Assembly: GCA_946414625.1 (NCBI GenBank)
Contig: CAMKPI010000030.1
Span: 1-14,421, forward strand
DNA: 14,421 nt
Source: an uncultured Spirochaetaceae bacterium
Lineage (GTDB): Bacteria > Spirochaetota > Spirochaetia > Sphaerochaetales > Sphaerochaetaceae
Direction of reading: 5' to 3'
The translations under genes were made by a program, and so were the position numbers. Positions 6,389-13,352 of this stretch are shown in pieces. The notes beneath the pieces are model-generated. The model made no database searches. It saw only the letters and a list, made by a program, of their open reading frames with translations, and had not been told where the DNA came from. Numbering within the stretch: position 1 is the stretch's first letter; every line of letters begins with the position of its first letter.

Positions 6389-7561
6389 ATGAAGAAAACA
6401 CGTGGCATTCCGCTCGCGCTTCTTGCGTGCCTTGTCTTGTTGTCGATTTTGGCGTCATGCTCTTCGACCGGCACGAATACATACAGCGCCTATGCGGATA
6501 TCCCAGGCTACCTTACCAAAAACCAGAAAGCAATGATAAAGAGTCTCTCGAGGCTTGATTCCACTGGCCACCTCTATGAACTGAACTATACACAGGATTA
6601 TCAGCTGTCCGGTGTGGTTGACATGGCGTCCGGCGAAGCGGGGGTTGCCATCACGACATATATCCGCAGTCTTATGAGCCCGAATTCGAGGTACAAGACC
6701 CCGGTGATAGGTTATGGCTCTTCCTGCAGCGCATTCTTTGCGAACGCTGTGAACAGGGATGCAATTCTCGCAAGCAACCACGACGGTGCGAACGTGGACG
6801 GAGCGGCGGTGATACTTCACACTTCTCCTGTAGGCGGCTATAGATCTGTCGGTCTCGTCGACATGGGATACATGGGAATCACCCGCGCCACCTTCTTCAC
6901 TGCGCGCGGACAGGACATGCTCCTCGACACTCCGTTCTACACGGTAAGCGGCATGAACGAAAAGGGCTTTGCGGTGGCTTCTCTTGACGTGACGGGCGCG
7001 TCCGCTCAATTTGAGGACACTGACCTGCCGAACCTTCCGTCCTTCCTTGTTGTCCGGTATCTTTTGGACAATGTGGATTCAATCGACGCGGCGGTGGATG
7101 TCCTGAACGGCTTCGACATTGTGCCTGACGCGGATGGAGCCGTGCGGCATTTCATTGTGGCTGACGAGTCCGGAGACGCGGCGGTCATCGAGTTTGTCGA
7201 CGGACGAATCTCCTTGATTAAAGCCCGCGAGGAAGGCGGCAGCCTTTCTGTTACAAACCATTTCCTCACTCCGGGTGAGTCTGAGGTGCGGGATGGGCTG
7301 TGGAGAAAGAGGATGATTGACATGGGGCTGGCGATGAACTCCTCTCTTTCCGCGGACAATGCAATGGACATTCTTTCTTCCGTCCGGTACAGCGCGGACT
7401 ATGAAAAGATTCTTGAATCGAGGGAAGAAGGGCGCAATCCGTATGACCTCGCGAATGTCGGAAAGATCACGGTTTGGTCGGTGGTTTACAACGTCTCCAG
7501 GAGGAGCGCCACACTTGCCATGCGGGAGAACTTCGCGAATATTTACAATTTTACTATCTGA
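6389..7561 (+). CDS. Lipoprotein-type Ntn hydrolase, choloylglycine hydrolase / C45 acyltransferase-like (linear amide C-N hydrolase)
   Basis: Predicted amide C-N hydrolase using an N-terminal-type cysteine; relatives cleave bile-salt amides, penicillin side chains or N-acyl amino acids. The 390 residues begin with a lipoprotein signal ending in ILASC (lipidated Cys24). After a 90-residue pre-region the catalytic block CSAFFANAVNRDAILASNHDG starts at Cys113, the predicted nucleophile, with N130 and D132 in the family's R/S-N-x-D motif. MNEKGFAVA (N190), RHFIVADESGDAAVIEF (253-269), NHFLTP (N290) and WSVVYNVS (363-370) follow in family order. A long propeptide before the cysteine resembles C45 acyl-CoA:6-aminopenicillanate acyltransferases, which self-cleave immediately before Cys. 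Here the residue before it is Ser rather than Gly. The substrate cannot be told from sequence. The gene stands alone, with its own promoter and terminator. Confidence 0.85.
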   Translation: MKKTRGIPLALLACLVLLSILASCSSTGTNTYSAYADIPGYLTKNQKAMIKSLSRLDSTGHLYELNYTQDYQLSGVVDMASGEAGVAITTYIRSLMSPNSRYKTPVIGYGSSCSAFFANAVNRDAILASNHDGANVDGAAVILHTSPVGGYRSVGLVDMGYMGITRATFFTARGQDMLLDTPFYTVSGMNEKGFAVASLDVTGASAQFEDTDLPNLPSFLVVRYLLDNVDSIDAAVDVLNGFDIVPDADGAVRHFIVADESGDAAVIEFVDGRISLIKAREEGGSLSVTNHFLTPGESEVRDGLWRKRMIDMGLAMNSSLSADNAMDILSSVRYSADYEKILESREEGRNPYDLANVGKITVWSVVYNVSRRSATLAMRENFANIYNFTI

Positions 7562-7619
7562 AATTCCACTTTCCAGCCCGTATCCGGGAAACCGGAAATC
7601 GGACTTGTGCGAATGTTTG

Positions 7620-7648
7620 CGGTCGGGATTCATCCCGGCCGTTTTTTT
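7620..7648 (+). terminator. Rho-independent terminator after the Ntn hydrolase gene
   Basis: A 9-bp stem (CGGTCGGGA at 7620-7628 with TCCCGGCCG at 7633-7641, one G-T pair) with a TTCA loop is followed directly by seven T (7642-7648). A smaller TCCGG-GAAA-CCGGA hairpin with a GNRA loop lies just upstream at 7583-7596. Confidence 0.9.
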
Positions 7649-7659
7649 GTCGGGGGAGG

Positions 7660-7794
7660 GTTGAAGTGTCCTGAAAAATATTGGGCAACTCCTGAACAGT
7701 TTGTCGAAACAGGGTTTGTCGGAACAGTTTTTTGACAAAACCTGGTTGAAGTGTCCGGAAAAATACCGGACAAGGCCTGTACGGGTTGACAAAA
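7660..7794 (+). repeat. Imperfect 50-bp direct repeat carrying the RND-gene promoter
   Basis: Copies lie at 7660-7709 and 7745-7794, offset 85 bp. I count 39 identities in 50. Both begin GTTGAAGTGTCC and share GAAAAATA. The second copy folds as TGTCCGG (7752-7758), a 7-nt loop, and CCGGACA (7766-7772). The first keeps a weaker version of the same hairpin. The TTGACA of the promoter at 7786 lies at the end of copy two; the equivalent in copy one is TTGTCG. Confidence 0.65.
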
Positions 7795-7813
7795 AAACGA
7801 AAATCGGTACTCT
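7786..7813 (+). promoter_or_regulatory. Promoter of the RND exporter gene
   Basis: TTGACA (7786-7791), 16 nt, TACTCT (7808-7813). The start point would be near 7820, giving a leader of about 120 nt before the GTG at 7939. The leader contains AGGAG (7824-7828) with no standard start codon after it. It also contains a hairpin followed by seven T (7850-7875). Confidence 0.55.
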
Positions 7814-7849
7814 TTATTTGTTTAGGAGAATTTCAGCTGGACAGATCCA

Positions 7850-7875
7850 CCGCGCGGGTGCGACCGGCTTTTTTT
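7850..7875 (+). terminator. Possible attenuator in the RND-gene leader
   Basis: CCGCGC (7850-7855) can pair with GCG (7860-7862) and CGG (7865-7867) around a GGGT loop, with AC bulged. C and seven T (7869-7875) follow. This has the shape of an intrinsic terminator between the promoter and the coding start. Function is inferred. Confidence 0.35.
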
Positions 7876-7938
7876 CCGTATTTTTTGATTTGTTTGCTTG
7901 CCGCATTGCTTAGGCGCATTCGGCAAAGGGAGTATCAA

Positions 7939-10803
7939 GTGCTGATAGAGAAAATCTTGAAATATCCGAAGGTGATCATAGTCACATGTCTTTTGATCAC
8001 GGTTGTCTTGGGATTCTTCATAAAGGATCTTGACATAGACAACTCCACCCGTCTTTTCTTCCCGCAGAAGGACGCGTCGTACCAGACGCTTCTCGACGCG
8101 GAGGACACGTACGGCAGTATGAGCGTGCTTGGGGTGAGCATTTCCAGCAGCAGGGGCTCCATACTTACGCCTGAGAACATAGACGTGATTCGCAGGGTGA
8201 CCGACAGGGTGCTCGACATGGCGGACGTGGAGGACATAGACAGCCTCACGCACATAGACTTTGTGACGGACGTGGACGGGGCAATTTGCGCCACACAGCT
8301 GATCCCTGAGGAGTATACCGGCAGCGAGGAAGACATAGCCCAGCTGAAATGGCGCCTCAACGAGTGGGACGACATGTACGACCGTGTGATCCTGAACGAT
8401 GACATGAATGCCACCCAGATGCAGATTCATTTCACTCAGGCTTCCGACGAGGACCTCGCGCGCCTGGGCATTGCGGACAGCGTTCGGAAAGACAGAGCCA
8501 TCAACGAGGTAAAGCGGATCCTCGAGGAGGAGACTCGCGGGCATCATCTGGAGTACCGTGTGTACGGCGATGATGTGATAACCCAGAATTCCCGCTCGTT
8601 CATGATGAGCGACCTCGTGATTCTGATCCCTGTGGTCATTCTTGTTGTGCTCATGTCCCTCTTTTTCAGCTTCAAGACACTTGACGGCACGCTGATTCCG
8701 CTCATCACTGTTGTGATGTCGGCTGCGCAGACCTGTGGACTGATGGCGTTGCTTGGCTTCAAGTTCACGATTGTCTCTTCCATCATCCCTGTTGCGCTTA
8801 TCGCGGTGGGTTCGGCATACGGCATCCACGTCCTCAACCACTACTACGTGGCGATGAAAGAATTGGGCAAGGAGTACAGCCGCGAAAGCTACAAGAAGGC
8901 GATCTACGATGGTGTCAACCAGGTGAAGGTTGCGGTGTTCCTCTCGGGGCTCACCACTGTGGTTGGGTTCATCAGCCTTGTCACAAGTCCTCTCGTGCCG
9001 CTTTTCTCCTTCTCTATCTTCACCGCGGTAGGAGTTGCGATATCCCTTGTCCTGGCGCTTACGTTCGTTCCCGCCCTTCTTGTAATCAAGTCGAGGCGCG
9101 GCATTGAGCGCGAGGCAAAGCGCAAGGAGCGCGTCGAAGAGGGAATGCGCAAGCAGTTCAAAACAATGGGTAACGGCGGCACCTCCACGGTGTACAAGAT
9201 ATACCGCTTCTTCTGTGGCACCACGCCGAGAATCATCGTTTTCATGCTGACAATCATCGTTATGAGCCTTGTCGGTATGAACGTCCTCTCCGTTGAGACT
9301 GCTTTCACGGGATATTTCCCGAAGACCGCACAGCTGAACCGGGATATAGACTACGTTGACGATGAGTTCGCCGGCTCCTACACTCTGAACCTCCTGGTTC
9401 GCGGCAAGGAAAAGGGAGACATCTGCAATGTGGAGATCCTGAAGGCTGTGGACGACATGGAGCAGTACCTCCTCCGCGAGAATCCGGAGATAGGCAAGAT
9501 TGTGTCCTTCAACACGATGCTGAAGCGGATTAACGCCGTTTGGCACGCTCCGGTTATTGACGACGGCTCGAGCGACACCGCGGCGGAAACTGTGGAGGAA
9601 GACGGGGCTTCCGGCGACTGGAGCGGAGAAGATTGGAGCGATTGGGGAAGCGACTGGGGCGCAGAGGCCTCGGATGTCGCCGCCTCCGGCGCTGCTGAGG
9701 CTTCCGGTTCATATACCGCAGAAGGCTTTGACGACCTCGATTGGGATGCCTGGGGCGCTGAGAGCGAGTCCAGCACGGAAGACGCGGCCGCTTCTGTGGA
9801 GTGGGTGGATCCGAATATCAAATATCAGGAGATGCTCTCCGGCACGATGACTGTGCAGCAGATGCTGGACGTCCTCCACACGGCGTATATCCGCGCGGGC
9901 GGGGCTGACGCATCAATGACGGACATCGAGGCGGAGGTTGAAAGGCTGTTCAATTACAATGGTTTTGCCTTCTACGAAGTGCCTTATGATCCAGTGAAAT
10001 ATCCTGTCGCGACGCGTGAGGAGCTCCGCGGTGTTGTGGAGAACTACCTCACCCTCTTGTCCGGCAGCCTGGATCAGTTCCTGAACGACGAGATGAACCC
10101 GTCTGAGATGAAGATTCAGATTCAGCTGCGCTCCCATTCGTCTGCAATCACCGAGAAGATCAATGCGTCGGCGCGGGAGTTCGCGGATGAGTTCTTCCCC
10201 GAGGGCTACGAGCTGATCCCGACAGGCACTGCCGAGATGGAGCGGAAGATGACCGAGCTGATTTTGAGCAGCCAGATCACAAGCCTTGCCATCTCAATCG
10301 GCAGTGTGTTCGTGATAATCGCTCTTTCTTTCCAGAGCGTACTTGCGGGAATCATCGGCGCTATTCCTCTTGTGCTTACAATTCTTCTGAACTACATGGT
10401 GATGGGCTTTGCCGGCATCAAGCTGGATCTTATCACAAGCATAATTGCCTCGGTGGCGGTGGGTGTCGGAATCGACTACACGATACATATACTCACCACC
10501 TACAAGGAGGAGCGTGCCTTGACGGACGATCTTGCCGAGGTGACGCGTGAGACATTCCGCAAGTCGGGTACGGCTGTGATCACAAACGCCATTGCTGTGG
10601 GACTGGGCTTCCTTGTCCTCTGCCTGTCTAAATTCACTGTTCTGAAGTACATAGGGCTTCTTGTCGGAATCGTGATGTTCAGCAGCGCAACACTCGCCCT
10701 GACAATCGTGCCCGGAATCCTCAACATTCTGAAACCTCGTTTCATGGTGCCGAAAAGCGAAAGAACCGGAAAGAAGAAGGCAAAGGGCGAATCAGGGAAG
10801 TAA
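7939..10803 (+). CDS. RND-superfamily exporter, MMPL/HAE3 type
   Basis: Inner-membrane, proton-driven transporter of the HAE3/MMPL branch, thought to move lipids, lipoprotein-like or hydrophobic substrates. The GTG start at 7939 is chosen because AGGGAG sits 6 nt upstream and the protein then opens MLIEKILKYPK just before TM1. The frame stays open further upstream, but that part overlaps the promoter. The 954 residues show the duplicated RND plan: TM1 (about 10-29), a first periplasmic loop, TM2-6 (about 222-375), TM7 (about 430-450), a second loop, and TM8-12 near the C-terminus. The two TM4-type motifs differ: GSAYGIH (Ala293) in the first half, GIDYTIH (Asp846) in the second. The second loop carries an acidic Trp/Ser-rich insert (about 540-624). 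The neighbouring LolA-like gene is a common partner. No outer-membrane factor or membrane-fusion protein gene is visible. Confidence 0.93.
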   Translation: MLIEKILKYPKVIIVTCLLITVVLGFFIKDLDIDNSTRLFFPQKDASYQTLLDAEDTYGSMSVLGVSISSSRGSILTPENIDVIRRVTDRVLDMADVEDIDSLTHIDFVTDVDGAICATQLIPEEYTGSEEDIAQLKWRLNEWDDMYDRVILNDDMNATQMQIHFTQASDEDLARLGIADSVRKDRAINEVKRILEEETRGHHLEYRVYGDDVITQNSRSFMMSDLVILIPVVILVVLMSLFFSFKTLDGTLIPLITVVMSAAQTCGLMALLGFKFTIVSSIIPVALIAVGSAYGIHVLNHYYVAMKELGKEYSRESYKKAIYDGVNQVKVAVFLSGLTTVVGFISLVTSPLVPLFSFSIFTAVGVAISLVLALTFVPALLVIKSRRGIEREAKRKERVEEGMRKQFKTMGNGGTSTVYKIYRFFCGTTPRIIVFMLTIIVMSLVGMNVLSVETAFTGYFPKTAQLNRDIDYVDDEFAGSYTLNLLVRGKEKGDICNVEILKAVDDMEQYLLRENPEIGKIVSFNTMLKRINAVWHAPVIDDGSSDTAAETVEEDGASGDWSGEDWSDWGSDWGAEASDVAASGAAEASGSYTAEGFDDLDWDAWGAESESSTEDAAASVEWVDPNIKYQEMLSGTMTVQQMLDVLHTAYIRAGGADASMTDIEAEVERLFNYNGFAFYEVPYDPVKYPVATREELRGVVENYLTLLSGSLDQFLNDEMNPSEMKIQIQLRSHSSAITEKINASAREFADEFFPEGYELIPTGTAEMERKMTELILSSQITSLAISIGSVFVIIALSFQSVLAGIIGAIPLVLTILLNYMVMGFAGIKLDLITSIIASVAVGVGIDYTIHILTTYKEERALTDDLAEVTRETFRKSGTAVITNAIAVGLGFLVLCLSKFTVLKYIGLLVGIVMFSSATLALTIVPGILNILKPRFMVPKSERTGKKKAKGESGK

Positions 10804-10929
10804 CGTTCCGGCGGGCTTTGCGGCGCAGGCTTCGGGGGGTTCCTGCGAATCTCCCGCTCGCTGCGCGGCGCATCCTGCGCCCTGAATATTCTGAATATGT
10901 AGATTGTGTGTCATTAGAGCCTCCGCTCT

Positions 10930-10957
10930 TTGAATGCGCGGCGCGGACGGCTATCAT
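10930..10957 (+). promoter_or_regulatory. Candidate promoter of the LolA-like gene
   Basis: TTGAAT (10930-10935), 16 nt, TATCAT (10952-10957), giving a start near 10964. A 5-bp hairpin (ATCCG at 10964-10968, CGGAT at 10975-10979) would then lie at the very 5' end of the leader. Two other small hairpins occupy the 212-bp gap (10867-10881 and 10916-10929). None has a T-tract, so the exporter and this gene may also be co-transcribed. Confidence 0.4.
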
Positions 10958-11015
10958 AGAAGCATCCGTTAAGGCGGATCTGTGACAACGCAAAGATGAT
11001 TAGGAGAATAAGAGA

Positions 11016-11840
11016 ATGAATAGGGTTATGAAGATCGTTTTGGCTGTTCTGGCTCTTGCCCTCGTTTCGGGCGCGGCTTTTGCCAACCCTCGGGGCACGG
11101 AGATCATGACTGAGGTGTCCGATTTCAAGGAGCCGAAGTTCACCCGGAGCCAGGTTGTGATGACCCTCACCGAGAAGAACGGGTCAAAAGAGGTGAGGCA
11201 GCTTCTCCAATACGGCAAGGAAGAGCCGGATAAGAACGGAGAGAAGAAGACATACGTTGTGATGGACTTCAAGAGCCCTGCCAGCGTGAAGGACACCAGG
11301 TTCCTTCAGATTGAGAACAAGAATGCCGCGGACGACAAGTGGATTTATCTCCCGAGCCTCAAGGCCACCCGCAGGGTTAATTCTTCCGAGGGTTCCAAGA
11401 GCTTCATGGGCACTGACGCAACATACGACGATATGTCCAGCAGGGAGATTGAAGAGGACGACCACGAGTATCTCCGCGACGAGTCCATCACAGTTGAGGG
11501 CGGCGCGAAGTACGACTGTTATGTTGTGAAGGAGACTCCTATCGACAAGAAGTCCAGCCAGTACGCATACCGGATGGTCTGGGTTGACAAGGATTCCATG
11601 TATCCCGTTCACACGGAGATGTTCGACAAGAGCGATAAGCTCGTGAAGGTGCTCGACGTGATGAAGATTGTCAAGATGAAGGGTGCCACAGGCGAGGAGT
11701 ACGATATTCCGATGAGCAACATCCTGAAGAATGTCCAGTCCGGACACAGCACCCAGATTGAGATCGTGAAGATCGAGATCGACAAGGAGCTTCCTCCTAA
11801 GGTATTTACGCAGAACTTCCTGAACACTGGAAAGATCTGA
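11016..11840 (+). CDS. Secreted LolA-like protein (outer-membrane lipoprotein-sorting protein family)
   Basis: Periplasmic protein expected to bind a lipid or lipidated cargo in a LolA-like half-barrel, probably for the RND exporter encoded just upstream. The 274 residues start with a signal peptide (MNRVMKIVLAVLALALVSG) and a cleavage site after AFA (residue 23). There is no cysteine nearby, so it is soluble, not a lipoprotein. The family signature is clear: a strand-rich first half (QLLQYGKEE, TYVVMDFKSP), then DDKWIYLPSLKATRRV (106-121), SSEGSKSFMGTDATYDDM (123-140) and a DDHEYL turn. The C-terminal half has YRMVWVDKDSMYPVHTEMFD, typical of the LolA-like fold. AGGAG (11002-11006) precedes the ATG by 9 nt. 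An alternative ATG at 11028 would also leave an intact signal peptide. The partner assignment is inferred from adjacency. Confidence 0.9.
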   Translation: MNRVMKIVLAVLALALVSGAAFANPRGTEIMTEVSDFKEPKFTRSQVVMTLTEKNGSKEVRQLLQYGKEEPDKNGEKKTYVVMDFKSPASVKDTRFLQIENKNAADDKWIYLPSLKATRRVNSSEGSKSFMGTDATYDDMSSREIEEDDHEYLRDESITVEGGAKYDCYVVKETPIDKKSSQYAYRMVWVDKDSMYPVHTEMFDKSDKLVKVLDVMKIVKMKGATGEEYDIPMSNILKNVQSGHSTQIEIVKIEIDKELPPKVFTQNFLNTGKI

Positions 11841-11880
11841 TTTGCACATTGAGTGCGGGACACGGTGTGTGTCTCGGCAA

Positions 11881-11920
11881 AAAAAGAGCCGGCGCGGAAT
11901 TTCCGCGCCGGCTCTTTTTG
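11881..11920. terminator. Bidirectional terminator between LolA-like gene and gpsA
   Basis: A near-perfect hairpin is centred on 11900: A5GAGCCGGCGCGGAA (11881-11899) pairs with the complementary arm (11901-11919). The GC core is followed by T5 on the + strand and, because of the run of A at 11879-11885, by T7 on the minus strand. It can end both the LolA-like transcript and the convergent gpsA transcript. Confidence 0.92.
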
Positions 11921-12029
11921 TTTTTATTGCTTGAATAATTGCCGGAAAAGTATTGGTACGCGGCGCCGCTCCGCCTCGAATATTTCAGTCCCGCGCCGCA
12001 TCTTTTTATTGGTTGAACAATTGCCGGAA
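11921..12029. repeat. 27-bp direct repeat pair beside the terminator
   Basis: TTTTTATTG(C/G)TTGAA(T/C)AATTGCCGGAA occurs at 11921-11947 and 12003-12029, with 2 differences in 27 and an offset of 82 bp. Both copies follow a GC-rich GCGCCG block and a TCTTTTT stretch. Between them is the palindrome GCGGCGCCGC (11960-11969). After them is a GCAGTG-CTG-CACTGC hairpin (12039-12053). Confidence 0.7.
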
Positions 12030-12102
12030 CGCTGTGATGCAGTGCTGCACTGCCGTACCCCGCACCTCGCACCTATACGATACGCCCCCGCCCCTGCAAG
12101 CC

Positions 12103-13110
12103 TCAGAACACCCGGAACTCGCGTGTTGCGGGCGTGGAAAAGAACCGCTTTGCCACCTCTTCTATCGGCAAGTTCCCCGAGACCACCTGGTTCACGGCGT
12201 CTATTATCGGCAGCTCCACACCGTAGAACCTCTCCATTTTGATGGCGGACGGAAGCACGTTGAGCCCTTCAACAACCATTCCTATCTGCTTGACCGCTTC
12301 TTCCGTCTTCACACCGCTTCCGATAAGCCGTCCGCAGTTGTTGTTTCTGCTGTGGCGGCTGGTTGCAGTCACAATCATGTCTCCGATGCCGGAGAGTCCG
12401 AAGAAGGTGTGTTGCTTACAGCCCATTTTTGTGCCGAGGTACGACACCTCTGCCATTCCGCGGGTGATAATGGCGGCTTTTGCGTTGTCGCCGTAGCCCA
12501 TTCCGTCGGAAATGCCCGCAGCCAGGGCGATTATGTTCTTCAGGGCACCGCAAAGCTCCACGCCTTTTCGGTCCGTGGAGCAGAAGACCTTGAAGTAGTC
12601 GTTGGAAAACGCGTTTTTGATCCGCCGCGCAATTGTTATGTCTTCAGCCGCCGCCACAATCGCTGTCGCGAGTCCGCGCGCAACCTCTTCCGCGTGCGTG
12701 GGCCCGGAGAGAGCCGCCACGCTGACGTACTTGTCCTCGCACCGCATCTCGTCTTCTATGATCTCGCACATCGTGCTGAGGGTGGATTCCTCGATTCCCT
12801 TCGCGACTGAGACCACAATTGCGTTGTCATCGACAAACCGGGCAAAACGCCTTGCTGTGGCGCGGACGTAGACGGACGGCGTGGAACATACAATGATTTC
12901 CTTGTCCATGGCTGCGACCGAGAGGTCCGCTGTGCACGTGATGCCCTCTGGGATCTCCACTCCCGGCAGGTTCGGATGTCTGTGTGTTTTCCCGAGCGCC
13001 TCGATTTCGTCCTTGAGAGCCGACCAGAGGGTAACGTCGTGTCCGTTCTCGCATAGAAGCTTGGCAAGGGCTGTGCCCCACGTGCCGCTTCCGATAACGC
13101 CGATTTTCAT
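12103..13110 (-). CDS. gpsA: Glycerol-3-phosphate dehydrogenase [NAD(P)+]
   Basis: Cytoplasmic enzyme reducing dihydroxyacetone phosphate to sn-glycerol-3-phosphate, the backbone of membrane phospholipids and lipoprotein diacylglyceryl groups. The 335 residues are the normal family length. The Rossmann motif GSGTWGTALA is at 7-16, VAKGIE (102-107) carries the conserved Lys104, and SGPTHAEEVA (135-144) follows. The catalytic Lys is K191 in GALKNIIALAAGISDG. ITRGMAE (215-221) and GLSGIGDMIVTATSRHSRN (238-256) complete the signature. The start is fixed by AGGAAG 5 nt upstream of the ATG (13108-13110 on the + strand) and by the N-terminal MKIGVIGSG. It runs against the LolA-like gene and lies downstream of infA on the same strand, 242 bp away. 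It probably ends at the shared terminator near 11900. Confidence 0.97.
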   Translation of the reverse strand: MKIGVIGSGTWGTALAKLLCENGHDVTLWSALKDEIEALGKTHRHPNLPGVEIPEGITCTADLSVAAMDKEIIVCSTPSVYVRATARRFARFVDDNAIVVSVAKGIEESTLSTMCEIIEDEMRCEDKYVSVAALSGPTHAEEVARGLATAIVAAAEDITIARRIKNAFSNDYFKVFCSTDRKGVELCGALKNIIALAAGISDGMGYGDNAKAAIITRGMAEVSYLGTKMGCKQHTFFGLSGIGDMIVTATSRHSRNNNCGRLIGSGVKTEEAVKQIGMVVEGLNVLPSAIKMERFYGVELPIIDAVNQVVSGNLPIEEVAKRFFSTPATREFRVF

Positions 13111-13352
13111 ATCTACTTCCTAAATTTGGGTTGTAAAAATATATGTACAGAAGAGAATTTCCCGCTGCGTCGGTCAAAGACCGTTTGTCGTTCCCCGCGC
13201 GGGGCTTTCCCGTTTGTAACTTCCCGCTTCCGTCCGTGTGCGGAGCATTTCTGTTTATGCTCCCACGGTTCCGCTTCGTCGCCGGTCAAAGGTCGTACGC
13301 CGGGGCCGTCCGTGCGCTAATCAAAGCCCGCGCCTCGGTCTGGTCCGCCGGA
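13111..13352 (-). other. 242-bp structured spacer between infA and gpsA
   Basis: No gene is visible, but inverted repeats are dense. CCGTG-GGAGCAT (13234-13238 and 13242-13248) pairs with ATGCTCC-CACGG (13257-13263 and 13264-13268): 12 bp with a 3-nt bulge and an 8-nt loop. CCCCGCGCGGGG (13193-13204) is a 12-bp palindrome. CGGTC-AAA-GACCG (13171-13183) recurs imperfectly as CGGTCAAAGGTCG further along. None has a T-tract on the minus strand, so this does not look like a terminator. Confidence 0.5.

Noticed and set aside
7732..7737. TTGACA as a second promoter -35
   Set aside because: No acceptable -10 at 15-19 nt downstream.
7786..7938. Exporter start at TTG 7786, adding 51 residues
   Set aside because: This TTG is the first part of the consensus -35 box, and the added residues have poor codon use. 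GTG 7939 has AGGGAG 6 nt upstream and gives the usual N-terminus just before TM1.
7822..9546. Long antisense reading frame opposite the exporter gene
   Set aside because: It mirrors a GC-biased coding strand, translates to a His/Arg-rich composition without domains, and has no ribosome binding site. The + strand product is an unmistakable RND exporter.
10867..10881. Terminator after the exporter gene (GGCGCA-TCC-TGCGCC)
   Set aside because: No T-tract follows. It is a small hairpin in GC-rich DNA.
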